Assembly (NCBI GenBank): GCA_034766995.1
Contig: CM068323.1
Span: forward strand, 25,647,214-25,711,213
DNA: 64,000 nt
Reading direction: 5' to 3'
Origin: Acanthacorydalis orientalis
Lineage: Eukaryota; Arthropoda; Insecta; Megaloptera; Corydalidae
Shown: positions 1 through 14,336 of the stretch, one piece after another
Numbering within the stretch: the first letter of the stretch is position 1
Layout of the letters: every line of letters starts with the position of its first letter
The notes under the pieces: model-generated
Database searches by the model: none
Told to the model about the DNA's origin: nothing
What the model saw: the letters and a program-made list of their open reading frames with translations, nothing else
Position numbers and translations under genes: made by a program

Positions 1-56
<56 letters not shown>

Positions 57-1398
57 CACACACATAGATAAAATACTCTCCATGCATCAGAGGTCTTCAA
101 CACTCATCTCTCTTTAACTCAGTGGCATCCGTTTTTCGTTCGTATTGTAATTTAGAAAATTTTCTGCGTATCTGCTGTGTGCACGATGGAGAAATATGGG
201 GAAAATGCGATGGGAACTTTTAGCCCCCAAAGTACCAGTGTACCATATACTCTAAGCTTTTATCTATACTGTAAACATTGCTATAATTATATATGCTATA
301 AATTTCAAGTATTCAATCCTACACTATTATTGCACTAAAGTTTATTGTTTGAACAGTAAAATATCTTATAATCATAATAGCATGTCATTAAACCTGCGGT
401 CCAGTTGACCAGTCGGTCTTCACACTTTTGTAACATTTAAGAATCACCTGTACGATGAATTCAAGACGACACGAATTCAGTAATAGGTAGCGGAGATGAG
501 AAACTTAAGCGATACGAAAGGACGAAAGTCTTATCACGTCGCTAGAGTTTCTACTCTCCGGTACGCGTGTAGTCTCGAAGCTAGTTGCGACGAATAGAAT
601 CTCGAGCGATCCGCGAGGACGGTTTTCCCTTTGAATCGTTCACGACACGCTCCTGCTCTAAGTTTTAACGACGTTTTACTTACCTCTCGCTTTACACTAT
701 CGCTGAAAGGTCATTATTGAAAATCGTAAATAAAAGACCGTGGGTTCGATTATAAAACTACGATACGTAGTAGAAAATAAACACTCGGAGTACATAAATG
801 TCTGGGTACAGAAAGAAGAACACATCTAGGGAATAAAAGCGCATCTCACTTTATATAACTTGATTATATTGTTAATTTAATACAATATTATAAACAATCT
901 CAGTAGACATATTTTAGCAGTTATTTGCGACTATATTTGATTTATATATTTCTCTTTAATACCCTCAAATTAAAACTAACTACAAAACATTTCCACATTC
1001 TTTACAACGGATCACAAGTGAAAAAAAGAAAAGAAAACAACTCACTTTCGAGAAATGAACGTACGACAAACATTTCAATTTACTTGAATGATCAAAAACC
1101 GAACAGATCGTGGATCGAGTATTATGTAAAAAGAAACAAAACGAATAAACAAATCACCGATCGCAAAGCGTACAGAATAGAATCGTACATAAACATCTTT
1201 TTTATTGAACGTGTAGCAGTCAGCCTCTTTCGCCTACAATAAGATCGTTTTGCGTTTCTTTTTTGTGCTTTTTTCATCAAGTATTCCAAAGGATAAAAAA
1301 ATTTCAAAACGTGTCTTTTATTCTTCATTTAAGATTTTATCAATATTGGTCGAGAGAGTTTATCTAAACAGAGGCCTTAACAAGTATTTCAATGTGTT

Positions 1399-1433
<35 letters not shown>

Positions 1434-2890
1434 GTATACACGCACAGAGATTCTTTTTAACACTAGACACATTTTTTTGCTTCAACAGTGACAGAGTAAC
1501 CTTGTGAGATATCATTTATTTTTATCTTAAAATAATATATATATATATACTTAAATATCCATATGTTACTTCGTAGAGGTTTTAAGCGTTATCATTTTCT
1601 ATTTATCTAATCACAATGCTAGTTCAATTTTTATATTAGCTACAAAATTATTTGTTCTTCTATATTATCATATTTGTATGTATGTATATATATTTATATA
1701 ATAATTCTATAAATAGTACTATTATAGATCCAATTGACTTTAGCCAAAATAGCATTTGAGAATATAACAATCCAACAACCAATATCTTTCTTACCCACAT
1801 TATTATTACTACATACGTGTTCGTTCGTTTGTTTTTCTTTTTTTTAAAAAAAAAAAAAAAAAATGTTATTAGAATCCAGTTTAAGATCCTCGTATGCGTG
1901 CGCCCCCGTTCTCAAATACCGTTCCGATTAGGTTCAGGTGCTGCTTTTGAATCACATCGATCGAATGAAACATTTAAAGATACAGTAAACATTTCGTTGT
2001 AAGAGTGTGTCCGGATAAGACCGCGTGCCAAGTCACGAGTTTGTCTATATTTACAAAGAGGATTCGTTTCGAGGGTCTTCAGAAGAAAGTAGAATTTAAA
2101 ATCGGCTAAATCGAACTAAATCGTTTTCCACCCACGTCCCCTTTCCTTATCTAAAATTAAATAAAAGAAAAAAAAACAGACGCACAAACACTTTTTGAAC
2201 TCACCGTGTGCAGATTTACAACAGTTCATTGTTATATCCGTGATCCTGTCGTTGTATTGTCCTGGTGGTCTTTGTCCTCGTGACCGACTCAGCTATCGAG
2301 TCATCCTTAGAGATAGCTCAATAGATAGCTAATTCCTGTGATTCACAAAAGCAAAGACCATCAAGGCACCGTATCTACTCGTAACATCGTATTGATTTCA
2401 AACACGAAGCTAGTTTTATTAATTTAAATGAGACTTTTTTTAAATCTGTACTTCTTAAACTGTATTCATATCGATCATTTTATTTTACTTCTGGCAAAAT
2501 ATTCATGTTATGTGCCTGTTTCAAAAGTTTATATTCTGATAAATAAAAAAAAAAAAACGATACGATATGTTAGCCGGTTATTAAATTGATACGATAGGAA
2601 ATTTAATAAGATTTCACGTCGAAACATCAAAATCTGAATGTATAAATGCATCGAAATGCATTTTTTTTTCTTTAAAAAAAAATTTTCCCTCGCACTAATG
2701 TTAAAATTTGTACCGTTTTTTGATGTTATCAACTCGATGACTCTTACATAAGTCGTGAACTGTCCGAAATACTCCGCAATCGCACTAAGGCCGTTCTGTA
2801 AAACGACCCCATCAAGCGATCATCTATGAGAAAGCGACGTCGTTACGATCCACAACGAACATTAAACTATTTGTATTAAGGGTATTCGTC
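1..2890. other. 3' flank of mtd, no gene recognised
   Basis: AT-rich sequence with (AT)n tracts at 1-66 and 1403-1431, many A/T homopolymers, and CpG-richer patches at about 500-680 and 1880-2060. No frame here looks like a protein; the short frames are low complexity. It may include distal 3'UTR of mtd or intergenic DNA. Confidence 0.5.
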
Positions 2891-3249
2891 TGATATGCTA
2901 CGGTTCTGAACGGTCAGATCGGCGAGCGTGCTCGAAACGAAAACAACAACAAACAGACAACACGTCCCCAACGATCGGTCTGTTGCGTACAAAACTCCAA
3001 CGTACAGTTATATGTTTCGTCGGCATATTAATTCCTAACGTGTATTCTGTGCCCACTTCATCGCAACTACAAACGAATAGGGTTATCGAACTTCAGTTTT
3101 GGTTATTTACCCTGTTTTCTAATTCGATCTTTCTTATATTACGCACAATTCGCGAACGAACGTTTCAGTTAGATTCGTCGTCATCGTCGACAGAACGGAT
3201 AACGATCGATCGCACGTGTCGAATTTAATAACGAAAACGCGTCGAAAAC

Positions 3250-3437
3250 ATGAAACTAACTCGGGAGACGTACCGGCGGGCGCTCGGCGGTCGATCTACG
3301 GGTTTCAGCGGAACGAAAAAACGTGTCTCGAAAATAATTTATCGACCGAACCGACCGGCTACTACCGGAAGTTATTTAGAATCTGCGGAGAGAAAATATG
3401 CCATTCGATACCGGACATTAGCAGTAGAATTCCACAG
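3250..3437 (+). other. weak candidate plus-strand first coding exon
   Basis: ATG at 3250 opens 62 codons plus two bases, rich in Arg/Lys/Thr (MKLTRETYRRALGGRSTG...), ending at a donor-like CACAG|GTAAAA. The stretch from 2900 is CpG-rich and stands out from the flanks. I do not recognise the peptide. It could be the start of a gene running toward mtd, a non-coding promoter transcript, or simply part of the mtd 3'UTR. Overlapping plus-strand frames of similar length weaken the call. Confidence 0.2.
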
Positions 3438-3599
3438 GTAAAAGCCAGCGATGCTCGAGCGCCGAGCGACTAAACATCTTAAGGTGTTTTTGTGTTTCTG
3501 TTTTTATTTTTTTACTCTTTTTTCATTTTCGTATTTTATGTATTATTAAAACACACAAGTATCTTCAACTAATGTTAACATCATTAATATACATGAAAC

Positions 3600-5036
3600 A
3601 ACATTTCTTTTATTGACACATAGATATTTGACATAACAAAAATATTCTATTTTTTTTTTTTTACTTCAATTATCTGAATAACTAATGTTTGTATAATGAG
3701 TGATTAAATATTAACAAAACTTAAAAGTAAGAAATAAATACATGTCTAACGCTAAACTAAATAACTAAACATCGTGCATACATTAATATACTATGTAGAA
3801 CTCTCGGATATCCTAGGCGAGAGTCCGTTTCAAGTAGCGGGTCGATCGAAAGAAAAGAAAAAAAAACAAAATCAAGGCGACCATTCTGCGACAATTATTT
3901 ATATGTAAATGTATGTATGTGTGTATATATATATATATAGGATATATGCATGTATATACTCGGGGAAAAGAACTATCTTGATTTTTTCTTCTTGCAATTG
4001 AAACCTGAGCGGCTGATAACAGTTTGTTACTATATATGTTTGTGTGTGTGTGTGTTTTTTTAAACATTATCATTATTATTTAATATAAGCATACGCGTAA
4101 GTGAAAACAATCTACGAAGAATACGACAGACATATTCGTTCTGCGAGTCTACGATTTTACTCTACGGATCGTATTCGTACTTCGATGCCTACGACACAGC
4201 AGCAGCGGTAATAGACGTGTTTCACTACTTTAAAACAAATTTCATCGATGTACACAACGATCATATCTAGCCGCGATCAAACATTTATGTAAAAACAGAG
4301 AACCGGGACCGATTCCCGTCACCGTCCGTCGAATCTCCCTCGCGCCCTGTTCGGCCGCTTCGGCGTCACCGGGCACGACGGCGACCGTGAATCGAAAGAA
4401 AGCGGATCGTTTCGTTCGGGAAAGACGACACACTCTTTTCGACATCGAAAACGCCGTACGGAATTTCGATAAGTGCGGCTGGCTCCCTTCGTCGGTCCCC
4501 CTTTAGCGTTCGCTCAAATGATACTTTTTCCGATTTAGTTTCTACTTAAAATTACAACGCAGCGATGAACGTGCGTGCGTGTCGCTGACGCATCGGCCGA
4601 CGTTCTCGGTTCCCTATCGACTAAACACGTACCGGCAAGCACTGTCGTTGCCTTCACGAACACAGAACGAAACGGTACAGAGAAAAACGCTCGTACGTAT
4701 CGTCGGGAAGCGGCGTCGTAGCGAACGACATGCCGGACAAGGGGTCTTCGGCTCGCTCTCCAAATCCGACGCGTGTCCCCGTTTCGTGCGTATCGATAAA
4801 GACAACGACGGTACAAACCGCACGGCGTCGGGCACGGCGCGCATCGGTCACATATCTCTTCTATACATTTATATACGTTTCGTGCGAAAGGCCCGACCAC
4901 GGCAGTCGACACGATGCACGGCGCGCGCCGACAACAGACCAACTTATAAAACACATTCAATAGTAATATCTAGTATTATCACAAATGGCGTTTTATGCGA
5001 ATGTCGAGGTGTCGCATGCATTCAACTACCGTTCGT
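3600..5036 (-). other. mtd: probable mtd 3' untranslated region, end unresolved
   Basis: Sequence downstream of the mtd stop. Bases 4100-5036 are richer in GC and CpG than the introns and hold no coding frame I believe; a 199-codon plus-strand frame here is antisense shadow. Minus-strand polyadenylation hexamers occur at 4079-4084 (ATTAAA) and 3609-3614 (AATAAA). A (TG)n run lies at about 4039-4054 and a short (AT)n at 3926-3939. I cannot say which hexamer is used. Confidence 0.4.
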
Positions 5037-5172
5037 TCACACAAATGCCCAGCACTCGAGTGTTTTCACGACGAAATCTTCGTTCGGCGACAGCGCCTCG
5101 TTGCCGTACGTCTTGCACGGCTCCGTGCGGCCCTGGTACAGGTCGCCGTCGAGCCAAATGCCGAACTTGCCG
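5037..5172 (-). CDS. mtd: mtd terminal coding exon: end of TLDc
   Basis: Residues 1067-1110 then TGA. The acceptor is CTGTTACAG|CGGC. GKFGIWLDGDLYQGRTEPCK, then TYGNEALSPNEDFVVKTLEC and WAFV-stop. The WLDGDLYxGR, C-x-T-[YF]-GN and ExWAF-like ending are diagnostic of TLDc, which normally ends the protein within a few residues of this WAF. GC is far above the flanks. The upstream intron is mostly a transposon whose left border is 14 bp from this acceptor. Confidence 0.98.
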
Positions 5173-5881
5173 CTGTAACAGAAACATTAAGGGCGTACAT
5201 ACCTTCATTCGAGTGGTCACACTATCACTCGAAAATATTTTCACAATTTCGTTAAATCGCCAAAACTACGGCCGAAAATGTGCCGGCGGTCGGGCCCTGC
5301 CTGTCTACACATAAATATGACTAGCGAGCACTTCGACGGCATATCCTTGAAGCGATAAAGCCCATTTACGAAGATCTGAGTTCGGAGAAACTACTGGAGC
5401 GTTGCGTGGGAGGATTTGCACGAAATAACAATGAAAGATTAAACTATTTAATATGAAAAATAATTCCGAACGAATTACACACAGCGGTCGAAATTGCCGC
5501 AAATATCTCCGCTTGTATATTCAACGTGGTCTCAATGGTACTTTTAACCACTCGCGCCGGAAAGACGTGCCAGGCACGTCGAAAAAAAATGATTATTTAA
5601 ACAAACGGTTACGTCATTAATTAGTCGAGTCTATCTACTCTAATTTACAATTAAAAAAAATTGATTCGGATGACGTTTCCCGGAAATACGCGTGGTACCG
5701 CGGAACACTGCACAATGGGTTACTACTAGGCGCGTGGCCCAAAATACAACTTGAAAAAAATATTAAAATAATCTACAGTGTCAGCCCTTTAGTTTTACAA
5801 TGAAACATTATTTTCCATGTGAAAAAAAATCATGAAGATAGGCTATTTTTGAGGTCTCAAACGTGTATGTGTATGTATGTA

Positions 5882-5945
<64 letters not shown>

Positions 5946-7233
5946 CTCAAGTAGTACGCACAGGAATGGCAAGCGTCGTCTTGTGATTCTCGGTCGAGTG
6001 TGAATCTCTCACGGTGTACATACAGCCCATCGTGAAATTTACAAAGCTAAATACCGGCTTGTTTGGATAAAGAGCAACTGATGTACTCGTCCTAATTGCA
6101 GATCGGTTAAATAGAATGCACAACATACAAAACGGTTACTTACTCTCCGGCTCCGATCGATAAACTCTCGTTATTCCCTTTGATGAAGTATAAATTCTCC
6201 CCTGTCCAGTTGTACACTTGGAACTGGGGCGTGAATCGGTACAGCAGTGATTCACCGGTGCCGTAGAAATGATCGCTTACTTTTAGGGCGCACGACGTGA
6301 GTGCTCCGAACACCTAAACAAACAGCGACGATTATGTCGATTCCTAAACAAGAAGTACGCGTCTCCAAACAAAATATATTTACATTGTTGTCTGTGTCTT
6401 GAATGACCATGAGTACAGGCGACTCGAGTCGTGCCATCTTGCGGTACATCGAGTTCAACGAGAAGCCGTGCTGGGACGTGCTGAACACCAGAGTCCAGAA
6501 GTACCCCTCGGCGCGCGCTGGTAAATGACGGCACAATTGCTCGCGGTGCTCGTACGTCAGGATCTCTGTCGTGCCGATCAGGTCCGGTGGCACTAGGTCC
6601 ACGTCAAGGGATTCGCCGTTGAAACCGTGCAAGGCGCGCCTTAAATCCTCGCTACGCGAGAGGACCTGCAAGCCAAGAGCAAAATAAATACGACGCACGT
6701 TTTGCACGTTTCAATCGGTGCCGAGACACGTTTCACTCTTTATTCACTTTATTTATTATGTTTTTAATCCGTCTCAGTGATCAGACAATTGTAATCATAT
6801 TCACTCTGTAACAATTATACTTATTTATACATACAGGCGCTTCATACAGAGTGACTCGGAATCGTAAGATTCTTACAGCGACAGGTATGAATCACGCGTG
6901 TTCATTGTCGGTGGTCTACGGTTTTATTTCATTCGAGATGAGACGCCGTTAAACCGGAGAGTTCAACGCGCGATGAGGCACAAACCCAGACCTATGAAGG
7001 TCTTACAAACCCATCAAATATCGCAATATTCGAAGGAATGTATCGGTAATTAATAAGATATATTTAAAAAGCACATACGGTTGAGATACACGTCGTACGG
7101 AACACCTGTATAATCAACAAATGACAATAAATAGAAAAAAGTACTACTTCAAATACGTTACTTAAGAATTACTGTCAAATATGCTAAAATACTTATATTT
7201 GAGGGTTACGGAATAACAAGTCTGGTGAAAATG

Positions 7234-7287
<54 letters not shown>

Positions 7288-9093
7288 GAAGATTTAAAAA
7301 AAATCTTACTTGGACAATTGAACGAATATTTAAATTCAATACTGGGTCTAGCGAAAGAGATTGCTTCTGTACGACATGCTTTAACTTGAAGTAGATGACG
7401 GACTATAAATTCATGTTGAACTGAAATTTGTTATCTTCGCAGCCGCATCTATACAAAAATTCATTTTCGGATAGATTTTAATCGAAGGGGGAAAATGATA
7501 TGGAACAATTTCGAATACAGTTACTCTGTTCATTGTCGTGATCCTTTTATATCGCTCGTGTATTATTCTTCTATGATCGGTTTTGACCTTCCGAGTCTGC
7601 CGAATTTTGTAACAGACGGAATAAGAACAGAACACCGTTTTTAATAGAATATTGCAAGAACGAACTGGATCAAGATAAAGTAGACAACGCATCGACGGAA
7701 TCGCACGTGTAGAAGCAAACAATTACAATTTCAGTTGAAGAGTGAATTTTTATCTATTCATTTTTAAGATATGCTTTAATTCAACGTTCAATCAAATAGC
7801 AAATCTGTATTGATATTAAAATCTGTTCGTTTACATGCAAGCTGTACATAGCCAATAAATAATAATAAAATAATTATCGTGTGATCAGAAACAAAATCAA
7901 TTACATGTCATAAGCGATTTGTATAATAAACACATTTGTTTTGTAAGAAATATGTTTATACATGGAGGAATCGCGTGGAAGTTTTAGATCTGTTGCTGGT
8001 ACAATGTCGATTTGTTCGAATGTTCAATTAAATTCTATCAGAGAGGTGTGTTTCTGTGTCTGAACTGTTCATCGAAAGTTGTACTGTTGTCTGCAGAAGC
8101 CAGTCGTTTATTGATGAATAAACATATAGTTGGTGAGTTGATGTGTCGATGCGTGACGATTGTGAATGGCTGGAATCGGGGATTGTACAACACGGGAATA
8201 CAACACAATGAATGCAAATAAAAATTGGATTCGTTCCCTTCTAAATATATTTATGTTTCATAGAGTCGTATACCACCGTGTTGTATTTGCGTCGATTTAC
8301 AATAAAGCGTTTACAGAACATACCCACTTATTAGCAAGTGAATTAAGTATCACGTAAACATACCATAATGTCAGTTTATCAAATTAATTGACACAAAAGA
8401 CAGGAAATTAACAACCATTAATTGTATTACAGTCGCGACACGATACAATGTGTCAATTGTCGCAGTGTTCTACTTGAAAAATAGTAAATAGGTCCACGGT
8501 ATTCGAATCTAATTTTGTTTATCGCCGAAACGGAAAATTTTCTATCATTCCGATTCATTTCCGTTCTGATACAGAACGAGATGACAATTAGAAACATACG
8601 AATGGAGTCATTGTTCGTATTCTGCGTTTTAAAAACAAAAACTGGGCCATTTTTAAAGGTTAAGCAACACTGGCAATCCATGTTATTGACAGTGTGTGTG
8701 TGTGTTTGATTGGCAGTCTTTGGTCAATGGTTGTTGTACGATTCAGTCATCATGTCGATTGATAGAATGTGGGACGACAAAAGAATTAATCTGTGAAAGT
8801 AGATCAGCCCTTTAAGGACAGCACTTTATCCTGCTATATCTCTTTGGCTTGATATTCTGACAGATTGTATATACTAAACAGATTCTCACAAAGAAAAAAA
8901 AGGAGTAAAATATTCAAGTCACACAGCGACATTTCTTGCATATATCCTCGAGTATTCAATAAAATTATTCGATAAGAATATGAATAAATCTGCACCTTAT
9001 CAAACTGATCATCTAATGTGTTGGATCCCTGTTTGGAAAATGGCACTTGTAAAGAGTTAGAAAGGAGTGTGTATATATATGTATATGTATGTG

Positions 9094-9134
<41 letters not shown>

Positions 9135-12100
9135 ATACACACATAATAAATACAAATGCGTACATGTTAATTAGGGAAAAAAGAGAATTCTGAAAACATG
9201 ACGCCGAAACGTTATATTGTTTTATTCTTTTGTTAACACATTTTCGAGTCTATTTTTAATTTTGAAATAATGTTCTATAATTGGCATAATTGGTCTCTTT
9301 TACGTCAAACGTTTATTATTATTATTATTATTTTTTTTTTTTGGTGCGCGATAAAGTAGATACACTTTTTAGTCAATATTTAGAGTGGATTTTCGTTAAC
9401 TGTATTGGGTGGTTAACAGAATATCGATTCCATTATTTTTAGAGCTCTAAGGTACAGAAAAATTGGAATACGCATAAAAAATAATCAAACCAACTATAAG
9501 TAATTAATGTATCTTCTTTATCGGGAAAAAAATGTATGATTTGTGAAGAAAACAGAGTTTTGGGCGAGGGTACAGTTTCAAAAACTATAATTGTGATCAG
9601 ATTATCTTTCAGAAGTACCACATTTTGCTGTTTATCTAGATCTCTAGATAACATTGCACTGAATTTCTTTATGTGGATGATATATTAATAAAAATATGTT
9701 CAGAACAAAAGCGATATGAAACGGATATGAGCCGAATGAATTCACCAGAAACATTATCCTACACATTCCTCAGATTATATTAAAATCCGCTACTTTTTAT
9801 TAGATACAATATTGTGTAAATGTGTGCAGCAGATAATCGAAAAACGTAATGTTTAAAGAATAAAACATTTAAGAAAAATTTAAGAAAAAAAAACTATACT
9901 CGAGAAATAACAAATAATTTAAAAACAATATTGCAGTCTATTTTGTAGAAAAATCAATCGTACACTCTATTATTATTAAATTCTTATTAGAATTTAATCA
10001 CAATGTTCCCCTTTCTTGTGAAATGGGTACATTTTCCTAAACACTTTCATGATTCACATTTCTGTGGACAATACGGCATGATTTTCTATATAATTATATT
10101 TAGATTGGTTTGTAATTGAGAATTGAAATCAAGACTAACAATAAAATCACGATTATTTATAACAGTCGATTGATACATATCCATTTGACGATTAAACAAA
10201 TCGAACATTAGTTCCCACAAGATGTTAGTTCCGTATGAAATACGAGATAACAATTCGCACACTGGTTATTGTATCGAAAAAGTGGTCTATATGGTGAATT
10301 TCATACGAATTTCCAACTTAAAATGGAGAGAAGAGCAAGTATTTGTTGTTTTTAAGCGGATATCTTTAATTATGCGAATCGAACCGAAAAAAATCTAGAA
10401 CGAAACTAATTAAAATATACAATAAAGTCAATTTAACCCTGGCATCTTTCACAAATGAACTCCTTTTCCGCTCTACAAACTATAAAAAAATATGCTTGAT
10501 CGAAAATGTTAAATAAACCATTATTGTTTTGGTGGTTGTGCGCATTTAGATGACGACGCCATCATCTGCAGAGCGTCAAAGCACAGACTTTGTTAGCAAT
10601 GAGAATCTATACAAATAAAGCTGTAATATTTCAGAATCTGACTTCAAACATCACAGAACAACGAATATAATCATCATATAAGAATTGAAAGACGATTTCA
10701 ATATATTCGACTAGCATCTTATCTTAACACAATATAAAGTGAAAAAAATATTACCCGATGCAGATGATTCTGGAGCAGTTTCTGAATACCAAACTTCGAG
10801 TCATAGATCGAAAACACCAGATTGATCGACACGATCGTGCCGCCGATTATTTCACCGATCACGTCCATTTTTGTCAAAGAGTGAACAGAGATTCAGTACA
10901 AAAATGCAAGAATGATACAATCGATAAGAGAATATTACAGCGCACTGTCCTGTTACAACTGACCGTCTGCCGTGCTCCTGCGCGCCTTAAATCAGTTCAG
11001 AACGAAATACTCGTTTCCAATTAGCACCGATTAACAACTCGAAACAAAACAGACGAAGGAAATGTGCAAATAGTCTGTCGGGGACGTGGGAAGCGACCGA
11101 AGTCGTTTGAAACGATGACGTCTAGATACTTATTTATTTGTAGACGGTGTCGGATCAATAACAATCAAATATTAACGAAGTGGATGGCACACACAGCGGA
11201 TCATTCACACGGCCTGGAAATGTGCACGGGGATTAATTTTACGTATCGGTTTTCGTGTAGCACGACAACGAGGAGAATTGTTCAATTACTGTGGTAAATT
11301 CTTCCTGGTGTCCCTAATACGTGTCGATTTTTATTCATGTGGGATAAAAATACTACTGTGTAAATTTACTGCGTTTTCGTCGGGTGCACTCGTCATCGCC
11401 TAGAAATAATTAAACACACCAGTGCACATTCTCAAAATAGGACAAAACGCTTGAGGAGTTAACTACGGAAGGGAACTAAGAAGGAAGGGTTCTAAGTGTA
11501 CCTGGATTTCGCTAGTAATAAGTGAAAGTAATAAAAAATATATGGATTTATCCATTTTAGTGACTTTTCCCACTTAAAAGCGATTAAAACAAATCTTTGA
11601 AAGTTGCGGGGTTGAAATTTGCAGTTATCTTTTGCTCTGAATATGACCAAAGAACGCAGTAGCAGTTAGTCTAGTCGATAAGAAATATCATCTTTAACAT
11701 ACATATTGTAACACATATTTGTATGTCGCTAGCATTTAATGCGCAGACCGTAAAACCGTATTTATTTATCTCCGGCATTTCACGAACAGTCAGAAAAAAC
11801 CATATTCTTATGTATCCGGACGGTAATCTGTTAAGAACATAAATATCAATTTGAAATGTGTTATGCGAAAGGATGATATTTAACATGTCGTATGACAGTG
11901 GATTCGGTTAAGAAATCGACGTACGGCTTTCACTTTTATCAAATATAACCGTCGACGTTTCGATAAACAAAAAAAAAAAAAAAAACGCCGTGGACAATGA
12001 GGAACGGACTGTACTGCATGTAATTAAATCAGTGATCCGACAATCGAGACATGCTCGATTCGAAACGTCTAAAAATATCCGCGCGGATAATCGAATTTGC

Positions 12101-13761
12101 CGCAAGTTTTGTTTAATTTTAACAGGAAAAAACCCCGCCGTGTATACTTCTCTATGTAAATATTTTCAGGTATTGTTCGGTTGCACGTACTGTTTGCTTT
12201 TTCCATTTCACTGGTTTAGATTTGTTTACAAGTACCAGTGCATTCGTGTGAAATTTAATTAATGACTTACGCAAACAGACTGAATCATTTGTTTCGGCTT
12301 ACTTAAAACAATGAGCGAGCGTTCTTGTGAGAAAAATAGAACACACTCGAAGATACTCTCTTAAACAAAAGAGATCTCCGGGTCAACGTCTAAGCCGAAT
12401 ATGTCTGTTTTAATTCCCGGTCGATCGATGCACTTGCAACGAAACTGTCTAGCTTCTCGTCCATAAAAAAAATATATGGATTCCCAATTTCATATGCATG
12501 ACTTTTACAATCGATCCGTGGATCTGTTTACTCAACACTGTCAAGTCTAACTGTATTATTTTTTATTTATTTTTCTGAACAGTCTGTCGACCGCATGTCG
12601 ACGATTGATTATCGAACACTTGTATTTTATTTGATTATTTAATTGGTATCAGCAACTGTTGTTGGGCCGTGTCAAGGTATTACGCTCGTTGACATTGTAA
12701 CACACAAATAATTAACTTTATATAGGAATGTCCAGGTTGAGCGAGACTGTTGTTACACTTTTCTTTACAGATGAACAGGACATACGGATTTCCACACCGA
12801 AATTTACGAATCTCTAGCACTTCATGCATAAGAATAGTCTGTTGAATTCATCGATTTTCAGAAATAAATGCTTTTAACTTCGGTAACAATTATTTTGAGT
12901 TTCATGTGTGTGTGTGTGTGTGTATTTATTACTATTTGATAAAATGAAAAATATTAATAATTTCACTTCAATAAATTAAAAAAAAGTCTTCATCGACTAA
13001 GAATAATCTCAGACGCTGAAGTCGCATCCATTTATATCTGAAAATCTTTACTGTTCCAATACTTTTTCCGATCAGTATATAGTAACATGGGGTCGAGCGT
13101 TGTCATGGAGAAGAATAACTTTTCGATGATTTGATGCAATTGTGTAAATAAAAGGTGGCGTCTGATGACTGAATTTTAATGGGAAATGTTCACACTTCAA
13201 AATGACATAAGAGATATATGTCACTATCCACAGCATACCCATATACACGGGAACAGCGGCTTTCAATGTAAGCTCCTATTGGTGTAAAATATAGTGATAA
13301 TAGAATCCACAGTGCAATCAAAAATCTGACCGTACGATGACCAAACGAAAGAACTGTAAACCATCTGTACACATTTCTGTGTCTCAAACCTTACCATCTT
13401 GACTTTTCGAATACATTTTTCGGTCAATGTGTATGTATATAGACAGTTATGGATGTAGGAATGAGTTAATAAAAGTGGCAACATGGAGAATTAGCGTCAC
13501 GTGCGATAAATATGTACAAAATTAAATTTTATACAAGTCTAGCACAAACATACACACATATCCGCAGTTTATGGCAGACAAATATGCATGTGAGGCAAGC
13601 CTTGACCGAGTTAAAGCTTGGCAGGTGAATATCATATAATTTCCAATGTGGACATACATATATATATACACATACATACATTTCGATAACAAATAAAATA
13701 AATGCAAAGAATCTGTGCCTGTCAAACCATATTGCGTACGAATGAACCGCTTTCCAAATAC

Positions 13762-13807
<46 letters not shown>

Positions 13808-13980
13808 CCAAATTAATAGATTTTGTTTCAAGTTATTCCGTTCATACGGGCATTTTTTTCCCAATTTTAATTTTTGCTTCAAGTGAATTACAATACTCTA
13901 ATTAGAGAATATTTGTTAGAGATGTATTTCTAGTGTTAAGAGAGTATTTATTCGAGAGGTAATTAATGAGAGAATGTTTC

Positions 13981-14038
<58 letters not shown>

Positions 14039-14255
14039 ACATCTACCCCTTGTTAAAAAATGATATGAAAATGTTGAATTTTTTGACCTGATTTTCTATA
14101 ATGGAAATAAAATAGAATGAGTGAATATATAAATGCAACTGAATAAGGATTTTGTCAAGAAAATATGTATGTAAATACAGTGGGATCTAGAAAACGTGAT
14201 CTAATTCAATCAAAACAAGCCAGTCAGTGTTTAGAAAAAGGATTTCTCAATGTCA

Positions 14256-14336
<81 letters not shown>

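Larger units (their letters stand above)
5173..6143 (-). other. last mtd intron, largely transposon copy A
   Basis: A 971-bp intron, of which 5187-5950 (764 bp) is a TTAA-flanked DNA-transposon copy including a (AT)n tract. About 207 bp of non-transposon intron remains, nearly all of it on the donor side. The family's usual short introns nearby (70, 64, 57 bp) make the size gain evident. Confidence 0.75.

Noticed and set aside
720..760. tRNA-like GGGTTCGATTA (B-box resemblance)
   Set aside because: No A box, acceptor stem or anticodon arm around it.
4579..5178. 199-codon plus-strand open frame
   Set aside because: It overlaps the mtd terminal exon and 3'UTR in antisense; the peptide has no recognisable domain, and the minus strand encodes a clear TLDc end.
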